64,000 bases of DNA from Niallia nealsonii (GCF_002835805.1 NZ_PISE01000016.1:1-64000); one strand, 5' to 3'; counted from the stretch's first letter, positions 43,504 to 53,704 are shown. The notes: generated by a model from the sequence alone, not told the origin. A program made the numbers and translations.

Positions 43504-45192
43504 TTAAAATAAACCGATTGCTTTGCCTTCTTCGTCTACGTCCATATTTAATGCAGCAGGCGCTTTCGGCAGTCCAGGCATCGTCATCACATCGCCTGTT
43601 AATGCTACGATAAACCCGGCTCCTATAGAGGGTTTTAATTCACGAACCATAATAGTAAAATTCTCAGGTCTGCCAAGCAATGCTGGGTCATCTGACAAGG
43701 AATATTGCGTTTTCGCCATACATATTGGGAGATTACTCCAACCATTTGCTGTGAAGTCTGCTATTTGTTTTGTTGCTTTTGTAGAAAACTCTACTCCCAT
43801 TGCCCCGTATACCTTTTGGGCAATCGTGGTGATTTTCTCCTCAATTCCTGCTTCAAGGGGATATAAATGGTCAAAGTTGTTTTGGTTTTCTTCTATAATA
43901 GAAAGCACTTTTTTCGCAAGCTCTATTCCCCCTGCTCCACCTTTTTCCCATACCTCTGTTAATGCTACAGGAATTTGCAGCTGTTCGCATAATGAAATCA
44001 ATGTATTGATTTCATTTTCTGTATCTGTATAAAAACGATTGACTGCTACAACAAAAGGCAAACCAAATTGTTGAATATTTTCGACATGTTTCTGCAGGTT
44101 GCTAAAGCCTTTTTTAATTGCTTCTGCATCTTCTTTTCCTAAATCTGCTTTCGCTACTCCCCCATGCATTTTTAATGCACGCAATGTAGCAACAATTACA
44201 ACGGCCTCTGGATTTATTTCTGAATTTCTTGCTTTAATATCCAAGAATTTTTCAGCTCCTAAATCAGCGCCAAAACCTGCTTCTGTCACCACATAATCCG
44301 CTAATTTAGCAGCAGTTGTTGTTGCAATAACACTGTTGCAGCCATGAGCGATATTGGCAAATGGCCCCCCGTGAATAATCGCAGGTGTATGCTCGATTGT
44401 CTGCACGAGGTTTGGTTTGATGGCATCTTTTAACAATAAGGTCAAAGCACCTTCCATTTTCATGTCACCAACAGTCACTGGTTTTTTATCCTTATTATAA
44501 GCCACTACCATTCGCGCGAGACGAGTTTTTAAATCCTCTATATCGGAAGCCAAGCATAATACAGCCATAATTTCTGAAGCAACCGTAATATCAAAACCAT
44601 CTTCACGAGGAACTCCTTCTAAAGGGCCTCCTAATCCTATTATCACCTTTCTTAATGCACGATCATTTAAATCGACTGCGCGCTTCCATACAATTCTTCT
44701 TTGATCAATTTGCAGTTCATTTCCTTGATGGATATGATTATCAATAAATGCTGCTAATGCATTGTTTGCAGTCGTAATGGCATGGAGATCACCAGTGAAG
44801 TGGAGATTAATATCTTCCATTGGCAACACTTGGGCAAATCCCCCGCCAGCTGCTCCCCCTTTAATTCCCATTGTAGGGCCTAAAGAAGGTTCTCGCATCG
44901 CAATAGCCACTTTTTTATTTAATGCTTGCAATGCATCTCCTAAACCTACTGTAACAGTAGATTTTCCTTCCCCAGCAGGAGTAGGATTGATTGCAGTAAC
45001 AAGAATAATTTTTCCAGATTTATATTTTTTTAAAGAAGCTAATTTACTAGAAGTGATTTTCGCTTTATATTTTCCATATAGCTCTAAATCATCTTCTGTT
45101 AAGTTTAGTTTTTTTGCGATATGTACAATCAGTTTCATTTCTGCTTGTTGAGCTATTTCAATATCCGATTTTACTTTCACTTTTTGCTGCAT
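43504..45192 (-). CDS. fhs: Formate--tetrahydrofolate ligase
   Basis: 562 residues from the ATG at 45192 (CAGGAGG six bases upstream); the hydrophobic upstream frame is not part of the protein. ATP-dependent synthesis of 10-formyl-THF from formate. P-loop [16 protein letters not shown] near 68-83, [28 protein letters not shown], and the C-terminal [11 protein letters not shown]. It feeds one-carbon units into purine and methionine metabolism, with metA next door and thyA/dfrA in the same window. Confidence 0.96.
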   Translation of the reverse strand: MQQKVKVKSDIEIAQQAEMKLIVHIAKKLNLTEDDLELYGKYKAKITSSKLASLKKYKSGKIILVTAINPTPAGEGKSTVTVGLGDALQALNKKVAIAMREPSLGPTMGIKGGAAGGGFAQVLPMEDINLHFTGDLHAITTANNALAAFIDNHIHQGNELQIDQRRIVWKRAVDLNDRALRKVIIGLGGPLEGVPREDGFDITVASEIMAVLCLASDIEDLKTRLARMVVAYNKDKKPVTVGDMKMEGALTLLLKDAIKPNLVQTIEHTPAIIHGGPFANIAHGCNSVIATTTAAKLADYVVTEAGFGADLGAEKFLDIKARNSEINPEAVVIVATLRALKMHGGVAKADLGKEDAEAIKKGFSNLQKHVENIQQFGLPFVVAVNRFYTDTENEINTLISLCEQLQIPVALTEVWEKGGAGGIELAKKVLSIIEENQNNFDHLYPLEAGIEEKITTIAQKVYGAMGVEFSTKATKQIADFTANGWSNLPICMAKTQYSLSDDPALLGRPENFTIMVRELKPSIGAGFIVALTGDVMTMPGLPKAPAALNMDVDEEGKAIGLF

Positions 45193-45523
45193 GTATAATC
45201 CTCCTGATACAGTATGCTTACATTGTACAAAATAACGAAAAAAAAAGAAATATAGTAACAAAATGTTCGTGTTTATTAATAATCATATTCTTCTAAAAAA
45301 TCCATCGGCTATTCTTTTGTTATTTTTCCAAAATTTAAAACATTATCATTGCGAGGTTTGCAAACTATACTTATAATATAGGCTATGTCCCATTAATATC
45401 CTAATTGTTTTTTCTAAGTTGGATTTTCCATTTATCAAAACCTTCTATTTATTCCTATGAATTAGTTTTTTAAATTTATATTTACATACATTTTTTATTA
45501 TGACAAAAAGGAGGCGTTTTATC
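45193..45523. other. Divergent promoter region of fhs and metA
   Basis: 331 bases, AT-rich. I looked for an S-box (SAM riboswitch), which controls metA in B. subtilis, and saw no S-box core or terminator hairpin. No ORF with a ribosome site. Confidence 0.45.
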
Positions 45524-46423
45524 ATGCCTATAAAAATCCCTTATTTACTGCCAGCTCGCGAAATACTGGAAGAAGAACACATTTTTATTATGGATGAAAA
45601 TCGTGCAAAGCAGCAGGATATTCGACCATTAAATATTATTATCCTTAATTTAATGCCGGAAAAACAAAAAACAGAAGTGCAAATCCTTCGTTTACTTGGA
45701 AATACACCACTGCAACTAAATATTTCTTTTTTACGAACCGCTTCCTATGAATCCAAAAATACAAGTCCTTATCATTTGGATCAGTTTTACACAAACTTTG
45801 ATGAAATTAAAGGAAATAAGTATGATGGAATGATTATTACTGGCGCCCCTGTCGAGTTATTAGAGTTTGAACAAGTACAATATTGGAAAGAGCTTACAGA
45901 AATAATGGAGTGGACAAATACAAATGTCACCTCCACTCTACATATTTGTTGGGGAGCTCAAGCAGCACTATACTATCACTATAAAATACCAAAATACGAA
46001 CTAAACAAAAAATGTTATGGAATTTACTCCCATACTATCTTTAATTCAAAAGAAAAGTTATTGCGTGGCTTTGATGACAGCTTTCTAGCGCCACATTCCC
46101 GCCATACTAATGTAGATAAAGAAGAAATCATCAAACATAATGAGCTGGAGCTTTTGTCGGCGTCAGAAGATGCTGGTGCCTTCATTGTGAGCGGAAACTA
46201 CGGAAAACATATTATGGTAACAGGCCATTTAGAATATGATTCTTGTACGCTTGCAGAAGAATATACAAGAGATCGAAATAAAGGATTGGATATTCATCTT
46301 CCCCTTGATTATTTTCCTAATAATGATCCAACAAAAAAACCATTAAATTATTGGCGCTCTCATGCCCATTTGCTTTTTTCTAACTGGCTAAACTATTATG
46401 TTTATCAAGAAACGCCTTATGAT
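45524..46423 (+). CDS. metA: Homoserine O-acetyltransferase (MetA family)
   Basis: 300 residues to about the stop at 46430-46432, from the ATG at 45524 (AAAGGAGG upstream). First committed step of methionine synthesis: acylation of homoserine. Nucleophile Cys142 in [14 protein letters not shown], catalytic His/Glu in VTGHLEYD. Residue 111, in ITGAPVE, is Glu. In this family Glu111 goes with acetyl-CoA and Gly111 with succinyl-CoA, so acetyl transfer is predicted. Followed by a bidirectional terminator. Confidence 0.95.
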
Positions 46424-46494
46424 TGGAAATGAAAGGGTAAGACCTTGTTGGTAAAACAAACATAGTTCCTCTTTCTCTTGGACTTGATGAAGCA

Positions 46495-46527
46495 AAAAAA
46501 AGCTGACTGTACTCTGTCAGCTTTTTT
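46495..46527. terminator. Bidirectional terminator between metA and AIM24 gene
   Basis: AAAAAAGCTGAC/GTCAGCTTTTTT stem with an eight-base loop and T runs on both strands. Confidence 0.92.
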
Positions 46528-46534
46528 GCTTGAA

Positions 46535-47230
46535 TTAGCTTTTTGACTCTGCATAATATACTTCTTCAAATGGCTGCACAACAACAAATCCATCTCCAGA
46601 AAACTTCATTTGAATCGACTCCCCACTGCCCCGCCCAAAAAATGTTTTTAAAGAAATATCTGTTACAAAATCCGGCTGTAAATCCCCAGACCAAGCAACT
46701 GTTGCATTAGGATCTGTAAATACAGGATTATTTTTTGTCACTTTTAATGTTAATGGCTCGTAATGGGAAGTAATGGCAACCATGCCCGTTCCTGACAAAC
46801 GAATATTAAACAGTCCTCCACTCATCATACCTGCGATTTTTTTCATTAATTTAATATCCCAATTGATGCTCGGCTCAAAAGCCAATAAATCATTGCCATT
46901 TACATATATAGACTCATTTTGCAGATGAAGGATGGTAATTTTTTTCCCTTGGTCTGCTAAATATAATGTACCTTCGCCTTCTGCTTTCATTAAAGAAGCA
47001 CCCTCTCCAGTAAATGCTTTCTTTAATAATGTTCCTAACCCATTTTCTAACACGCCTTCTCGCGTAAATTTAATGCGGCCTCGATAAGATACCATGCTTC
47101 CTGCTTTTGCCCAAATTTGCTTGTTCAAATTAATCTCCAGCATTCTTGGTGTCTCTAATTCAAATAAGCCTTCTCCTTTATCTTTTTGTTCTGTTTCCTT
47201 AATAAAATCCTGCAGTGAAAATCGACTCAT
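46535..47230 (-). CDS. AIM24-family protein
   Basis: 231 residues with the AIM24/DUF124 beta-helix pattern: VWAKAGSMVSYRG-like start (IWAKAGSMVSYRG near 40-52), GEGTLYLADQGKKI, and NIRLSGTGMVAI. Bacterial members are soluble, trimer-forming and of unknown function; the mitochondrial namesake is an inner-membrane organiser. AAAAGGAGAG precedes the ATG. A perfect sigma-W-type promoter lies 175 bases upstream, pointing to an envelope-stress role (inference). Confidence 0.87.
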   Translation of the reverse strand: MSRFSLQDFIKETEQKDKGEGLFELETPRMLEINLNKQIWAKAGSMVSYRGRIKFTREGVLENGLGTLLKKAFTGEGASLMKAEGEGTLYLADQGKKITILHLQNESIYVNGNDLLAFEPSINWDIKLMKKIAGMMSGGLFNIRLSGTGMVAITSHYEPLTLKVTKNNPVFTDPNATVAWSGDLQPDFVTDISLKTFFGRGSGESIQMKFSGDGFVVVQPFEEVYYAESKS

Positions 47231-47405
47231 TGTATTCTCTCCTTTTTAAACAAATCATTTATTCATAATTTCACTATCCAAATCACAAATTTTGCTAAAA
47301 CTTTTCTTTTATTTTAGGAAACTTTAAATCACTCTATCATATCTTATACAAAACATATAAAAATAATAAAAAAGAGAAACACTAGAAAGATGGTATATAT
47401 AAGAT

Positions 47406-47431
47406 TACGAAACAGCAGAAAATAAGTTTCA
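47406..47431 (-). promoter_or_regulatory. Sigma-W-type (ECF) promoter for the AIM24 gene
   Basis: Minus strand TGAAAC (47431-47426), a 16-base spacer, CGTA (47409-47406). Same consensus and spacing as the promoter of the Ter locus. Confidence 0.7.
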
Positions 47432-47540
47432 TGTTTATTTTATTTTCTTTTGTACATACTATTTGCATAATAATTTGAAATTAGGAAATATAACAAATAG
47501 TAAACCATTACTTCTATTTAAAAAGGGAGGAATAGGAAAG

Positions 47541-47750
47541 ATGGAACAAATTATAGCTGTTGAAAGAAATTATTTAGGACAAATCATTAGCTTTAAAACG
47601 TCAAGTGGCAGAGTCATTTCCTATCGTAAAGCATTATTAGACGCAGAGAGTGGGATGATTGACGGTTTAAACATTACAGAAGCCACAGAAGAAAATGGTC
47701 TATCTGCAAGATTTGAGGATAATTTTGAAAATTATCCATTAATTTATTAA
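47541..47750 (+). CDS. DUF3892 small protein
   Basis: 69 residues from the ATG at 47541 (AAAAGGGAGG 12 bases upstream). The sequence EQIIAVERNYLGQIISFKTS and SGRVISYRKALLDAESG matches the DUF3892 pattern as I know it: a short beta-rich protein common in Bacillus. Function unknown. Divergent from the AIM24 gene, followed by a good terminator. Confidence 0.78.
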   Translation: MEQIIAVERNYLGQIISFKTSSGRVISYRKALLDAESGMIDGLNITEATEENGLSARFEDNFENYPLIY

Positions 47751-47764
47751 TAACAATAAAAAAA

Positions 47765-47801
47765 GACTGCATCTAAAATAAAACAGATGCACGTCTTTTT
47801 T
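47765..47801. terminator. Bidirectional terminator before mntR
   Basis: AAAAAGAC-GCATCT stem with AGATGC-GTCTTTTT, one mismatch each side, T runs on both strands. Confidence 0.88.
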
Positions 47802-47803
47802 GA

Positions 47804-48226
47804 TTATTCTTCTTCATTTTTTTGTTGAATTACTTTTAATGCCTCGATACGAGATGCATCTTCTTCAAAAAATTGAACCAAGTCTCCTATTCGGTCAATT
47901 GCATCCCAACTTAAATGATGTTCAATTCCTTCTACGTCCTGATAAATATTTTCTTCCTTTACACCGATAACACGCAATAGCTGTTCTAATAATTCATGAC
48001 GGTATACAAGACGTTTGCCGATTTTTTTTCCCTTTGCCGTCAAAACAAGCCCTCTATATTTTTCATATACTAGGTATTCATCTTTATCCAATTTTTGAAC
48101 CATTTTTGTGACAGAGGAGGGATGAACCGATAACGCTTCTGCAATGTCGGATACACGGGCATATCCTTTTTCTTCAATTAAATTATAAATTTGTTCAATA
48201 TAATCTTCCATACTAGGTGTTGGCAT
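47804..48226 (-). CDS. mntR: Manganese-responsive regulator MntR (DtxR family)
   Basis: 140 residues. It represses manganese uptake genes and activates efflux when Mn is high. Winged helix at 1-60 ([22 protein letters not shown]). All MntR metal ligands are present at B. subtilis numbering: Asp8, Glu11, His77, Glu99, Glu102, His103. Asp8 rather than Met distinguishes it from the iron regulator. No target operator was recognised in the window; terC and the CobW gene are metal-linked but unrelated by evidence. Confidence 0.95.
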   Translation of the reverse strand: MPTPSMEDYIEQIYNLIEEKGYARVSDIAEALSVHPSSVTKMVQKLDKDEYLVYEKYRGLVLTAKGKKIGKRLVYRHELLEQLLRVIGVKEENIYQDVEGIEHHLSWDAIDRIGDLVQFFEEDASRIEALKVIQQKNEEE

Positions 48227-48604
48227 TTATACTAATAGCCCTCCTATTCGTGTTACGCATTTTTAACGTATAATAATGAAGTAATTAGTGAAACTCTTTG
48301 TTCAATCATTCACTTTTTTGGTGTGGTTTCTCTTCTTAAATAAAGATTATATTAATGAATACAGCCAATAGACTGATTTTTAGTTCCTCTTTAAAAAGGA
48401 ACCAAAAATCAGCAAAATTCTTTAACAAAACCTAAAAAGAATACATATTATTTCCATCCAAAAACTCATATCCTTTTAGCATTTTACTATATAAGAAACA
48501 GTGAAACAAGTTAATGCCTATTTTCTTTTCAAATAGCTGTATTCCTTCATATTTCCATAAAAAATAGAATGGTCGCTCTAATGTTTATTGACTATATTTC
48601 CCAT
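48227..48604. other. Intergenic region with a hairpin, mntR-topB
   Basis: 378 bases. Holds an imperfect 40-base inverted repeat (48373-48412; CTGATTTTT...AAAAATCAG arms with GTTCCT/AGGAAC) without a T run beyond it. The rest is AT-rich without supported genes. Confidence 0.5.
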
Positions 48605-50764
48605 TCATTTATCAAACTCCATTTTCCAACTATAATAGTCATTGTCGTCATTTTTTTGATAAGATAAAATGGCATCAAATTTATTGCCTTTTTTGCTTGT
48701 TAATCCTTTTACAGAAGCCTTTCCATTCTTGAGCAAAGCTTTCACCATGGTTTTTGTCGGTTTCTTTTTCAATGCTGCCAAAAATTTATCATTTTTCCAG
48801 ACAACAAATTTGCAGCCATTTTTCCAATTGCTGCAGCCAAACCCTTTTTGTCCTTCAATCACGGCATGTCCGCACACTGGACATTTCCCGATTATTTCCA
48901 CTTCTTTTCTTTTATACTCTACTTCTTGGATAATTATATCATTTGCTTCTTTTATGGATTGCACAGAGTCAATCGTAAATTGATAAATAATCTCTAAAAA
49001 GTCTTTTTTAGAAAACGTTCCTTTTTCAATATCGTACAATGCCTTTTCCAGTCTCCCGGTAAATTGTAAATTAAATAAATCTTTGATAGGAAAAGTTTCG
49101 ACGACTTTTTTTCCCAGCTCTGTACAAACAAGGTTTTTATTATTTGTTGTAATATAGCCAATATCTTTTAGCTTTTTTATTGTCTCTGCTCGGGTTGCAG
49201 GAGTGCCAATGCTAAAGCCGCTTAAAATGGTTGTCACATCTTCCTCTTCCAGCTCTCCCTCTTCTCCTATATGTTTCCCGCATGTTTCCATCACTCGAAG
49301 CAAGGTTCTTTCTGTATGTTCTTTCGGTGGTTTTGTTGTATGTTCAGTTGTTTCTAATTTGCTTGTTTTTACTTCTTCATTTAACTGCACATATGGCAAT
49401 AACACATCTTTCGACTGGATTTTCTCTACTTTTTTCCAGCCTTCCAAAAGCTGCACTTTTCCCTTTGTAATAAAAGCACCTTTTAGTGATTCACCCTGTA
49501 TTTTCGTTGTTATTTTTGTTTCTTCATATTCAGCTATTGGCATAAACTGCATAATCAGCCGATTTTTAATAGCTTCATACACTTGCTCCTCATCGCTACT
49601 TAACTTTTTTGGCAGCATATAAGTTGGTATAATGGCACTATGACTTTCTACTTTTTTATTATCGAACACTCTTTTACTAGAAAAAAATTTTATTTCTTCT
49701 TTATATGGCAAATCTGCAGCAAGAAGCTCGACTACTTTGGCTGTTTTACCAATTAAGCTTTCTTCTAATGCCTGGCTTGCTGTTCTGGGATACGTAATAT
49801 ATTTTTTCTCATATAGGCTTTGGGCAACTTTAAGGACTTTATCTGCAGTCCATCCTTTATATTTGCTAGTAATATATCCTTGCAAGTTTGACAAATTAAA
49901 TAAAAAGGGAGGATATTCTTTTTTCTTTTGCACTTGCTTATCAATAACCATGCCATCTTGATGATTTATTTGTTTTTGAATATTCTCCAGATACTCTTTT
50001 TGCCTAAACTTTTCTTCTTTTCCTTCTGTGTAGATGCCAGTATACGTTTTTTCCTCTTTTGTTGAAAAAGTTGCTTGAAGCTTATAATAATTTTCTGGCT
50101 GAAAATCAACTATTTCTTTATCTCGATCATAAATAATCTTTAATGTCGGCAAAAGAACCCTGCCAATATTTAATGCTTTGCCTGTTCCCTTTTGGTATTT
50201 TAGTGTCGCAACAGAAGTCAAATTAATGCCAATCAGCCAGTCTGCCCACTGTCTGCTGACACCAGCATCCTGCAAGGGCCTTAATTCTCGGTTATCTTTA
50301 AGCTGATTTAAGCCACTTAACACTTCAGTTGGTGTCCATTCATTTAGCAAAAGCCGAAATACTTTTTTTCCCGTCTTCAAATTATAAATAATGCTGTCTC
50401 CAATTATTTGCCCTTCCCTGTCATAATCACAGGCAGAAATAATCGCTTCTACATCTTGGCGTTTCATCAGCTGCTGAATAATCTTCAATTGCTTTTGCGC
50501 CCCTTTATCCGAATACTCCCGATTTTTCGGATCACTTTTTACTTTATACTGAAAAGCAGGAGGGATAAATGGAAAATTGTCCATCTTCCAAGAGGCCATT
50601 TTTTCATCATAATCTTTTGCATCTTTTAGTTGCAGCAAATGGCCAAATGCCCATGTAACAATATATCCATTGCCTTCAAAATAGCCATCTTGTCTATTTT
50701 TTATTTTTAATGCATCTGCTATATTTTTAGAAACAGATGGTTTTTCCGCTAAAATTAATTTCAT
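48605..50764 (-). CDS. topB: DNA topoisomerase III
   Basis: 719 residues, type IA topoisomerase. TOPRIM domain with AEKPSVSKNIADAL at the N-terminus and ACDYDREGQIIGDSI near 125. Catalytic Tyr in KYITYPRTASQAL near 322. C-terminal single zinc ribbon CPVCGHAV...CSNWKNGCKF, then a basic tail. It decatenates DNA and resolves recombination or replication intermediates. Followed by no clear terminator. The ribosome site before the ATG is modest (AAAGGTGAA). Confidence 0.95.
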   Translation of the reverse strand: MKLILAEKPSVSKNIADALKIKNRQDGYFEGNGYIVTWAFGHLLQLKDAKDYDEKMASWKMDNFPFIPPAFQYKVKSDPKNREYSDKGAQKQLKIIQQLMKRQDVEAIISACDYDREGQIIGDSIIYNLKTGKKVFRLLLNEWTPTEVLSGLNQLKDNRELRPLQDAGVSRQWADWLIGINLTSVATLKYQKGTGKALNIGRVLLPTLKIIYDRDKEIVDFQPENYYKLQATFSTKEEKTYTGIYTEGKEEKFRQKEYLENIQKQINHQDGMVIDKQVQKKKEYPPFLFNLSNLQGYITSKYKGWTADKVLKVAQSLYEKKYITYPRTASQALEESLIGKTAKVVELLAADLPYKEEIKFFSSKRVFDNKKVESHSAIIPTYMLPKKLSSDEEQVYEAIKNRLIMQFMPIAEYEETKITTKIQGESLKGAFITKGKVQLLEGWKKVEKIQSKDVLLPYVQLNEEVKTSKLETTEHTTKPPKEHTERTLLRVMETCGKHIGEEGELEEEDVTTILSGFSIGTPATRAETIKKLKDIGYITTNNKNLVCTELGKKVVETFPIKDLFNLQFTGRLEKALYDIEKGTFSKKDFLEIIYQFTIDSVQSIKEANDIIIQEVEYKRKEVEIIGKCPVCGHAVIEGQKGFGCSNWKNGCKFVVWKNDKFLAALKKKPTKTMVKALLKNGKASVKGLTSKKGNKFDAILSYQKNDDNDYYSWKMEFDK

Positions 50765-50949
50765 TTTTTCACCTTTTTAAACAACTATTTTGTCTGCTTT
50801 GTTAATCTAATGAATTGATTATTGAATACAAGTCTATGTTAAAGATATATTTTGTCAGGTGCAAGTAAAATCATGTTCTCAAAACTTGTATACAAAGGAA
50901 AAAATGTCAGAAGAAAAAAAAGAGACATCATTTACACTATGCAGAAATA

Positions 50950-51005
50950 AAAAAAACAACTGCATTTTTCCTATCTTTTATCAGACTAGAAAACATGCAG
51001 TTAAA
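50950..51005 (-). terminator. Terminator after the FUSC gene
   Basis: AACTGCAT/ATGCAGTT arms with an extra TTTTC/GAAAA pairing and an eight-T run on the minus strand. Confidence 0.75.
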
Positions 51006-51023
51006 TTAAGGCTCTATCGGTTA

Positions 51024-52004
51024 TTAATATGCCACTTTTAATGATTTTTTTATAACTAAATATTGTTCAATTTCTTTCAGAATATAATAAACTTGAGCCT
51101 GTTCTTCAAATACTTCCCAATTTTTCGGAAGATCCTGATTTTTTATTTGGTCTTCTATTTTTTGTAATTTGCTTAAAAATAGCTGGGCTGTATTGCCTGA
51201 ATGAACGCAAAGGCTCAGCTCTTCTAAAAAAGAAGCAACTGCTTCTCTTTGCTCTATTAACGTAGAAACCCCTGTTACTCTAGCAAATAGACGATCCATA
51301 ACATCCAGCTGTTTTTCACGGATGGTAAAATACTTATAATAGTAATTTTCTTTGCGGGTAAAATGATTTTCAACATCCCGGAATGCAAGACTTTTGGCTA
51401 TTTGTACTTCTTTAGAAGTGACTTTTAATTTATTTTGAAAGTTTATATCGCATTCATTTTCTCTTAGAAAATGAACCATTTCCATTAATAATTCTTGAAA
51501 ATGCTTTTCTATTTTTTTCTGATAGGTTTTCATCTCTTTATCCAGACTCGGCATATAGCTATTCACAAGCAATGCCGCGCCTATACCAATAACAATCAAC
51601 CCTAATTCATTTAAAATAATATCCCAATTCATATTATTTCTTGAGTAAATATGAAGAATGATAACGGTGCTCGTTACAACTCCTTCATTTACTTTTAATA
51701 GGACTGTTGTTGGAATAAACACTAATAAAAGTAGCCCAATTACATAAGGCTGATAGGCTATTCCTTCAAAAAACACATAGGAAAAAGGAATAGAAAGCAT
51801 ACATGCAACAAAACGGGCAAAAGCACTATGAAGTGATTTTTTTTTGGAGTTTTGTACACATAATATGGTAATAATCGCAGATGAGACAAAAAAATCTAAG
51901 TTGCATAATTGTGCAATCGTAATGCCTATACTTACAGCAACTGCTGTTTTAGCTGTTCGATAGCCAATCTTATACTTTTTTAAGCTTTTTATTGCAGCAT
52001 GCAT
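51024..52004 (-). CDS. Aromatic acid exporter-type (FUSC/ArAE) membrane protein
   Basis: 326 residues. The first 145 have about five or six membrane helices with the family TAVAVSIGITIAQL and KKSLHSAFARFVACMLSIPFS segments. The rest is a cytoplasmic helical ArAE_1_C-like domain. Such proteins are presumed exporters of aromatic acids or other organic anions; the substrate here is unknown. Its ATG follows the stop of a small lipoyl-like gene by two bases, so the two are probably translated together. Confidence 0.85.
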   Translation of the reverse strand: MHAAIKSLKKYKIGYRTAKTAVAVSIGITIAQLCNLDFFVSSAIITILCVQNSKKKSLHSAFARFVACMLSIPFSYVFFEGIAYQPYVIGLLLLVFIPTTVLLKVNEGVVTSTVIILHIYSRNNMNWDIILNELGLIVIGIGAALLVNSYMPSLDKEMKTYQKKIEKHFQELLMEMVHFLRENECDINFQNKLKVTSKEVQIAKSLAFRDVENHFTRKENYYYKYFTIREKQLDVMDRLFARVTGVSTLIEQREAVASFLEELSLCVHSGNTAQLFLSKLQKIEDQIKNQDLPKNWEVFEEQAQVYYILKEIEQYLVIKKSLKVAY

Positions 52005-52006
52005 GA

Positions 52007-52306
52007 TTAATCACAACCTGTTACTAACAAATCATCCTGTAAAGAAGCAAGCTTCGTATTGATTGAAATTTTATCACCAGATTTCACTAAAAGAGCTACT
52101 ACAGATCCACTAAAGGGAACACTTATTTCTTGTATTTCTTGATTAGCTGTTTTAATGGTTAGAATCGGTTCCCACTCATAAAAATAGGACTTTTCTTGAA
52201 TAAAAACATGTTCCACAATTCCTTCAACAGGGCTTAATATTAACTGGTCTTCTTTTGAAATTTCATAATACGGACTTTGACTGCTTTTTACAATCGTTTC
52301 AATCAT
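52007..52306 (-). CDS. Small biotinyl/lipoyl-like hammerhead protein
   Basis: 99 residues. The sequence LSPVEGIVEHVFIQEKSYFYEWEPILTI and VPFSGSVVALLVKSGDKIS is the two-half hammerhead fold of biotin/lipoyl domains and HlyD-type adaptors, but the lysine normally modified (EAMK or DK at the turn) is not present. It has no signal peptide. Co-transcribed with the FUSC exporter, it may be its small adaptor subunit. AAAAAGGAAG precedes the ATG. Confidence 0.65.
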   Translation of the reverse strand: MIETIVKSSQSPYYEISKEDQLILSPVEGIVEHVFIQEKSYFYEWEPILTIKTANQEIQEISVPFSGSVVALLVKSGDKISINTKLASLQDDLLVTGCD

Positions 52307-52744
52307 TTTTTTAAAACTTCCTTTTTATATAGTTTTTTTATCATACAGGTTTTGTTAAAGAACGCTGTCGATTTTCGTTCGTTCTTTTTTTATAAATAAA
52401 CGAAACATTATCCCATCACAGAACCCATTATAGATAGAAAACAAAAAAGCTTCTTCATCTCTGCTGTCTTTTGCAAGAAATCCTTACAATATCTCATTCA
52501 TTTTGTTTTCTAAGTCATGTTAATAAAAACATATTTCCCTATACTTTTCAATGATTTCTAACAAGATTCCCACTTTTTTTTTATAGAAAATTAAGGAAAA
52601 AAATAGAATGCGATTACATAGGCAACCTCTAAAAGATATCCTATATTTCCCACTAGAAAAACCTATTCAAAATAACCATTTTCTACATATTTTCTCATCA
52701 AACACTTCCTATTTTCCATTATCTCCAAAGGATGTAAAATACAA
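52307..52744. other. AT-rich intergenic region, 438 bp
   Basis: No ORF with a ribosome site, no clear hairpin. It probably contains the promoter of the lipoyl-like/FUSC pair close to 52320-52400. Confidence 0.4.
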
Positions 52745-53029
52745 CTAAAGAAAAGATCTTATTCCCTTTTTGTCTTGTACATACCATTTCTCTTTTTCGA
52801 CCTGATTAGAAACCGTTAAAATAAACGAGGGGATTTTTTCCACATTAAATACAATTAAGCCCATTAGTTCATTCATAATGACAAAGGATTGTCCATGTGA
52901 TAGTGTCGATAATTCTTTGCCTAATTGAAGAATTCCTTTTATAATTGTTTCTTTTTCTTTTTCTTCTAATACAATATTCGGGGAAAACCTTAAGATCCAA
53001 TTTTCATTTCCAATCGAAAATCGATACAT
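52745..53029 (-). CDS. Small protein of unknown function, 94 residues
   Basis: GGAGGGTGAATGC precedes the ATG. Soluble, alternating hydrophobic/charged pattern suggestive of a small alpha/beta domain (SIGNENWILRFSPNIVL, SFVIMNELMGLIVFNVEKIP). No family recognised. Stands alone between two noncoding stretches. Confidence 0.65.
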   Translation of the reverse strand: MYRFSIGNENWILRFSPNIVLEEKEKETIIKGILQLGKELSTLSHGQSFVIMNELMGLIVFNVEKIPSFILTVSNQVEKEKWYVQDKKGIRSFL

Positions 53030-53490
53030 GCATTCACCCTCCTGTATACAGATAAAATAGCTCTAAGCCAGCTAAAAAAATGGATAAAACATAACCTCTC
53101 ATCTAACTTCTTTTTCTATTAGGATTATTTCCTGTCTATATGTATACATAAATATGTTAGATTATCTTTTTTCAGAACATATTCACTCTAACAATGAAAC
53201 AATGAAACAATGAGCAGGAATTAATATCGTATCATTCAATTGGTATCCTGCTGTTCATTATTTCGATAAAATGTACACGCTTACCCATAAGTTTTTACGA
53301 ATATAAATTGAATAAAAAAATATCGGAAAAACGCCTAGAAACCTTGACTGTAAAGGCTTAATCGTGTATATTATAGACATCATTTAACAAAATTCTGAAA
53401 AAATTGTTTTCTATTATTATTTTGTTCTATGAGAATATTTATTTTATAGGCGCTATAGAGTGTCTTGAAAGTCTTAGGAGGAAATTTAAT
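53030..53490. other. Intergenic region with cspD promoter and leader
   Basis: 461 bases. The 3-prime part has the cspD promoter and its long leader (53373-53490). The rest, about 53030-53340, is AT-rich with a short tandem AATGAAAC repeat near 53196 and nothing else supported. Confidence 0.5.
53344..53372 (+). promoter_or_regulatory. Sigma-A promoter of cspD
   Basis: TTGACT (53344-53349), 17-base spacer, TATATT (53367-53372). The leader to the ATG is about 110-120 bases, as expected for a cold-shock mRNA. Confidence 0.75.
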
Positions 53491-53691
53491 ATGCAAAACG
53501 GTAAAGTAAAATGGTTTAATAATGAAAAAGGATTTGGATTTATCGAAGTTGAAGGCGGAGACGATGTATTCGTACATTTCACAGCTATTCAAGGTGAAGG
53601 ATTCAAATCATTAGAAGAAGGACAAGAAGTTTCTTTTGAAATCGTAGAAGGAAATCGTGGGCCTCAAGCTGCTAACGTTGTAAAACTATAA
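53491..53691 (+). CDS. cspD: Cold shock protein
   Basis: 66 residues from the ATG at 53491 (TAGGAGG upstream). OB-fold RNA chaperone with RNP-1 KGFGFIEV (residues 13-20) and RNP-2 VFVHF (26-30). Acts on single-stranded RNA in the cytoplasm, binding mRNA and easing translation in the cold and in stationary phase. Named by the neighbours ypeQ and ypeP, as in B. subtilis. Strong promoter, long leader and terminator all visible. Confidence 0.94.
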   Translation: MQNGKVKWFNNEKGFGFIEVEGGDDVFVHFTAIQGEGFKSLEEGQEVSFEIVEGNRGPQAANVVKL

Positions 53692-53704
53692 TAAAATATT
53701 ATTT

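Noticed and set aside
45193-45523. S-box (SAM) riboswitch before metA
   Set aside because: No core motif or terminator/antiterminator pairing recognised by eye.
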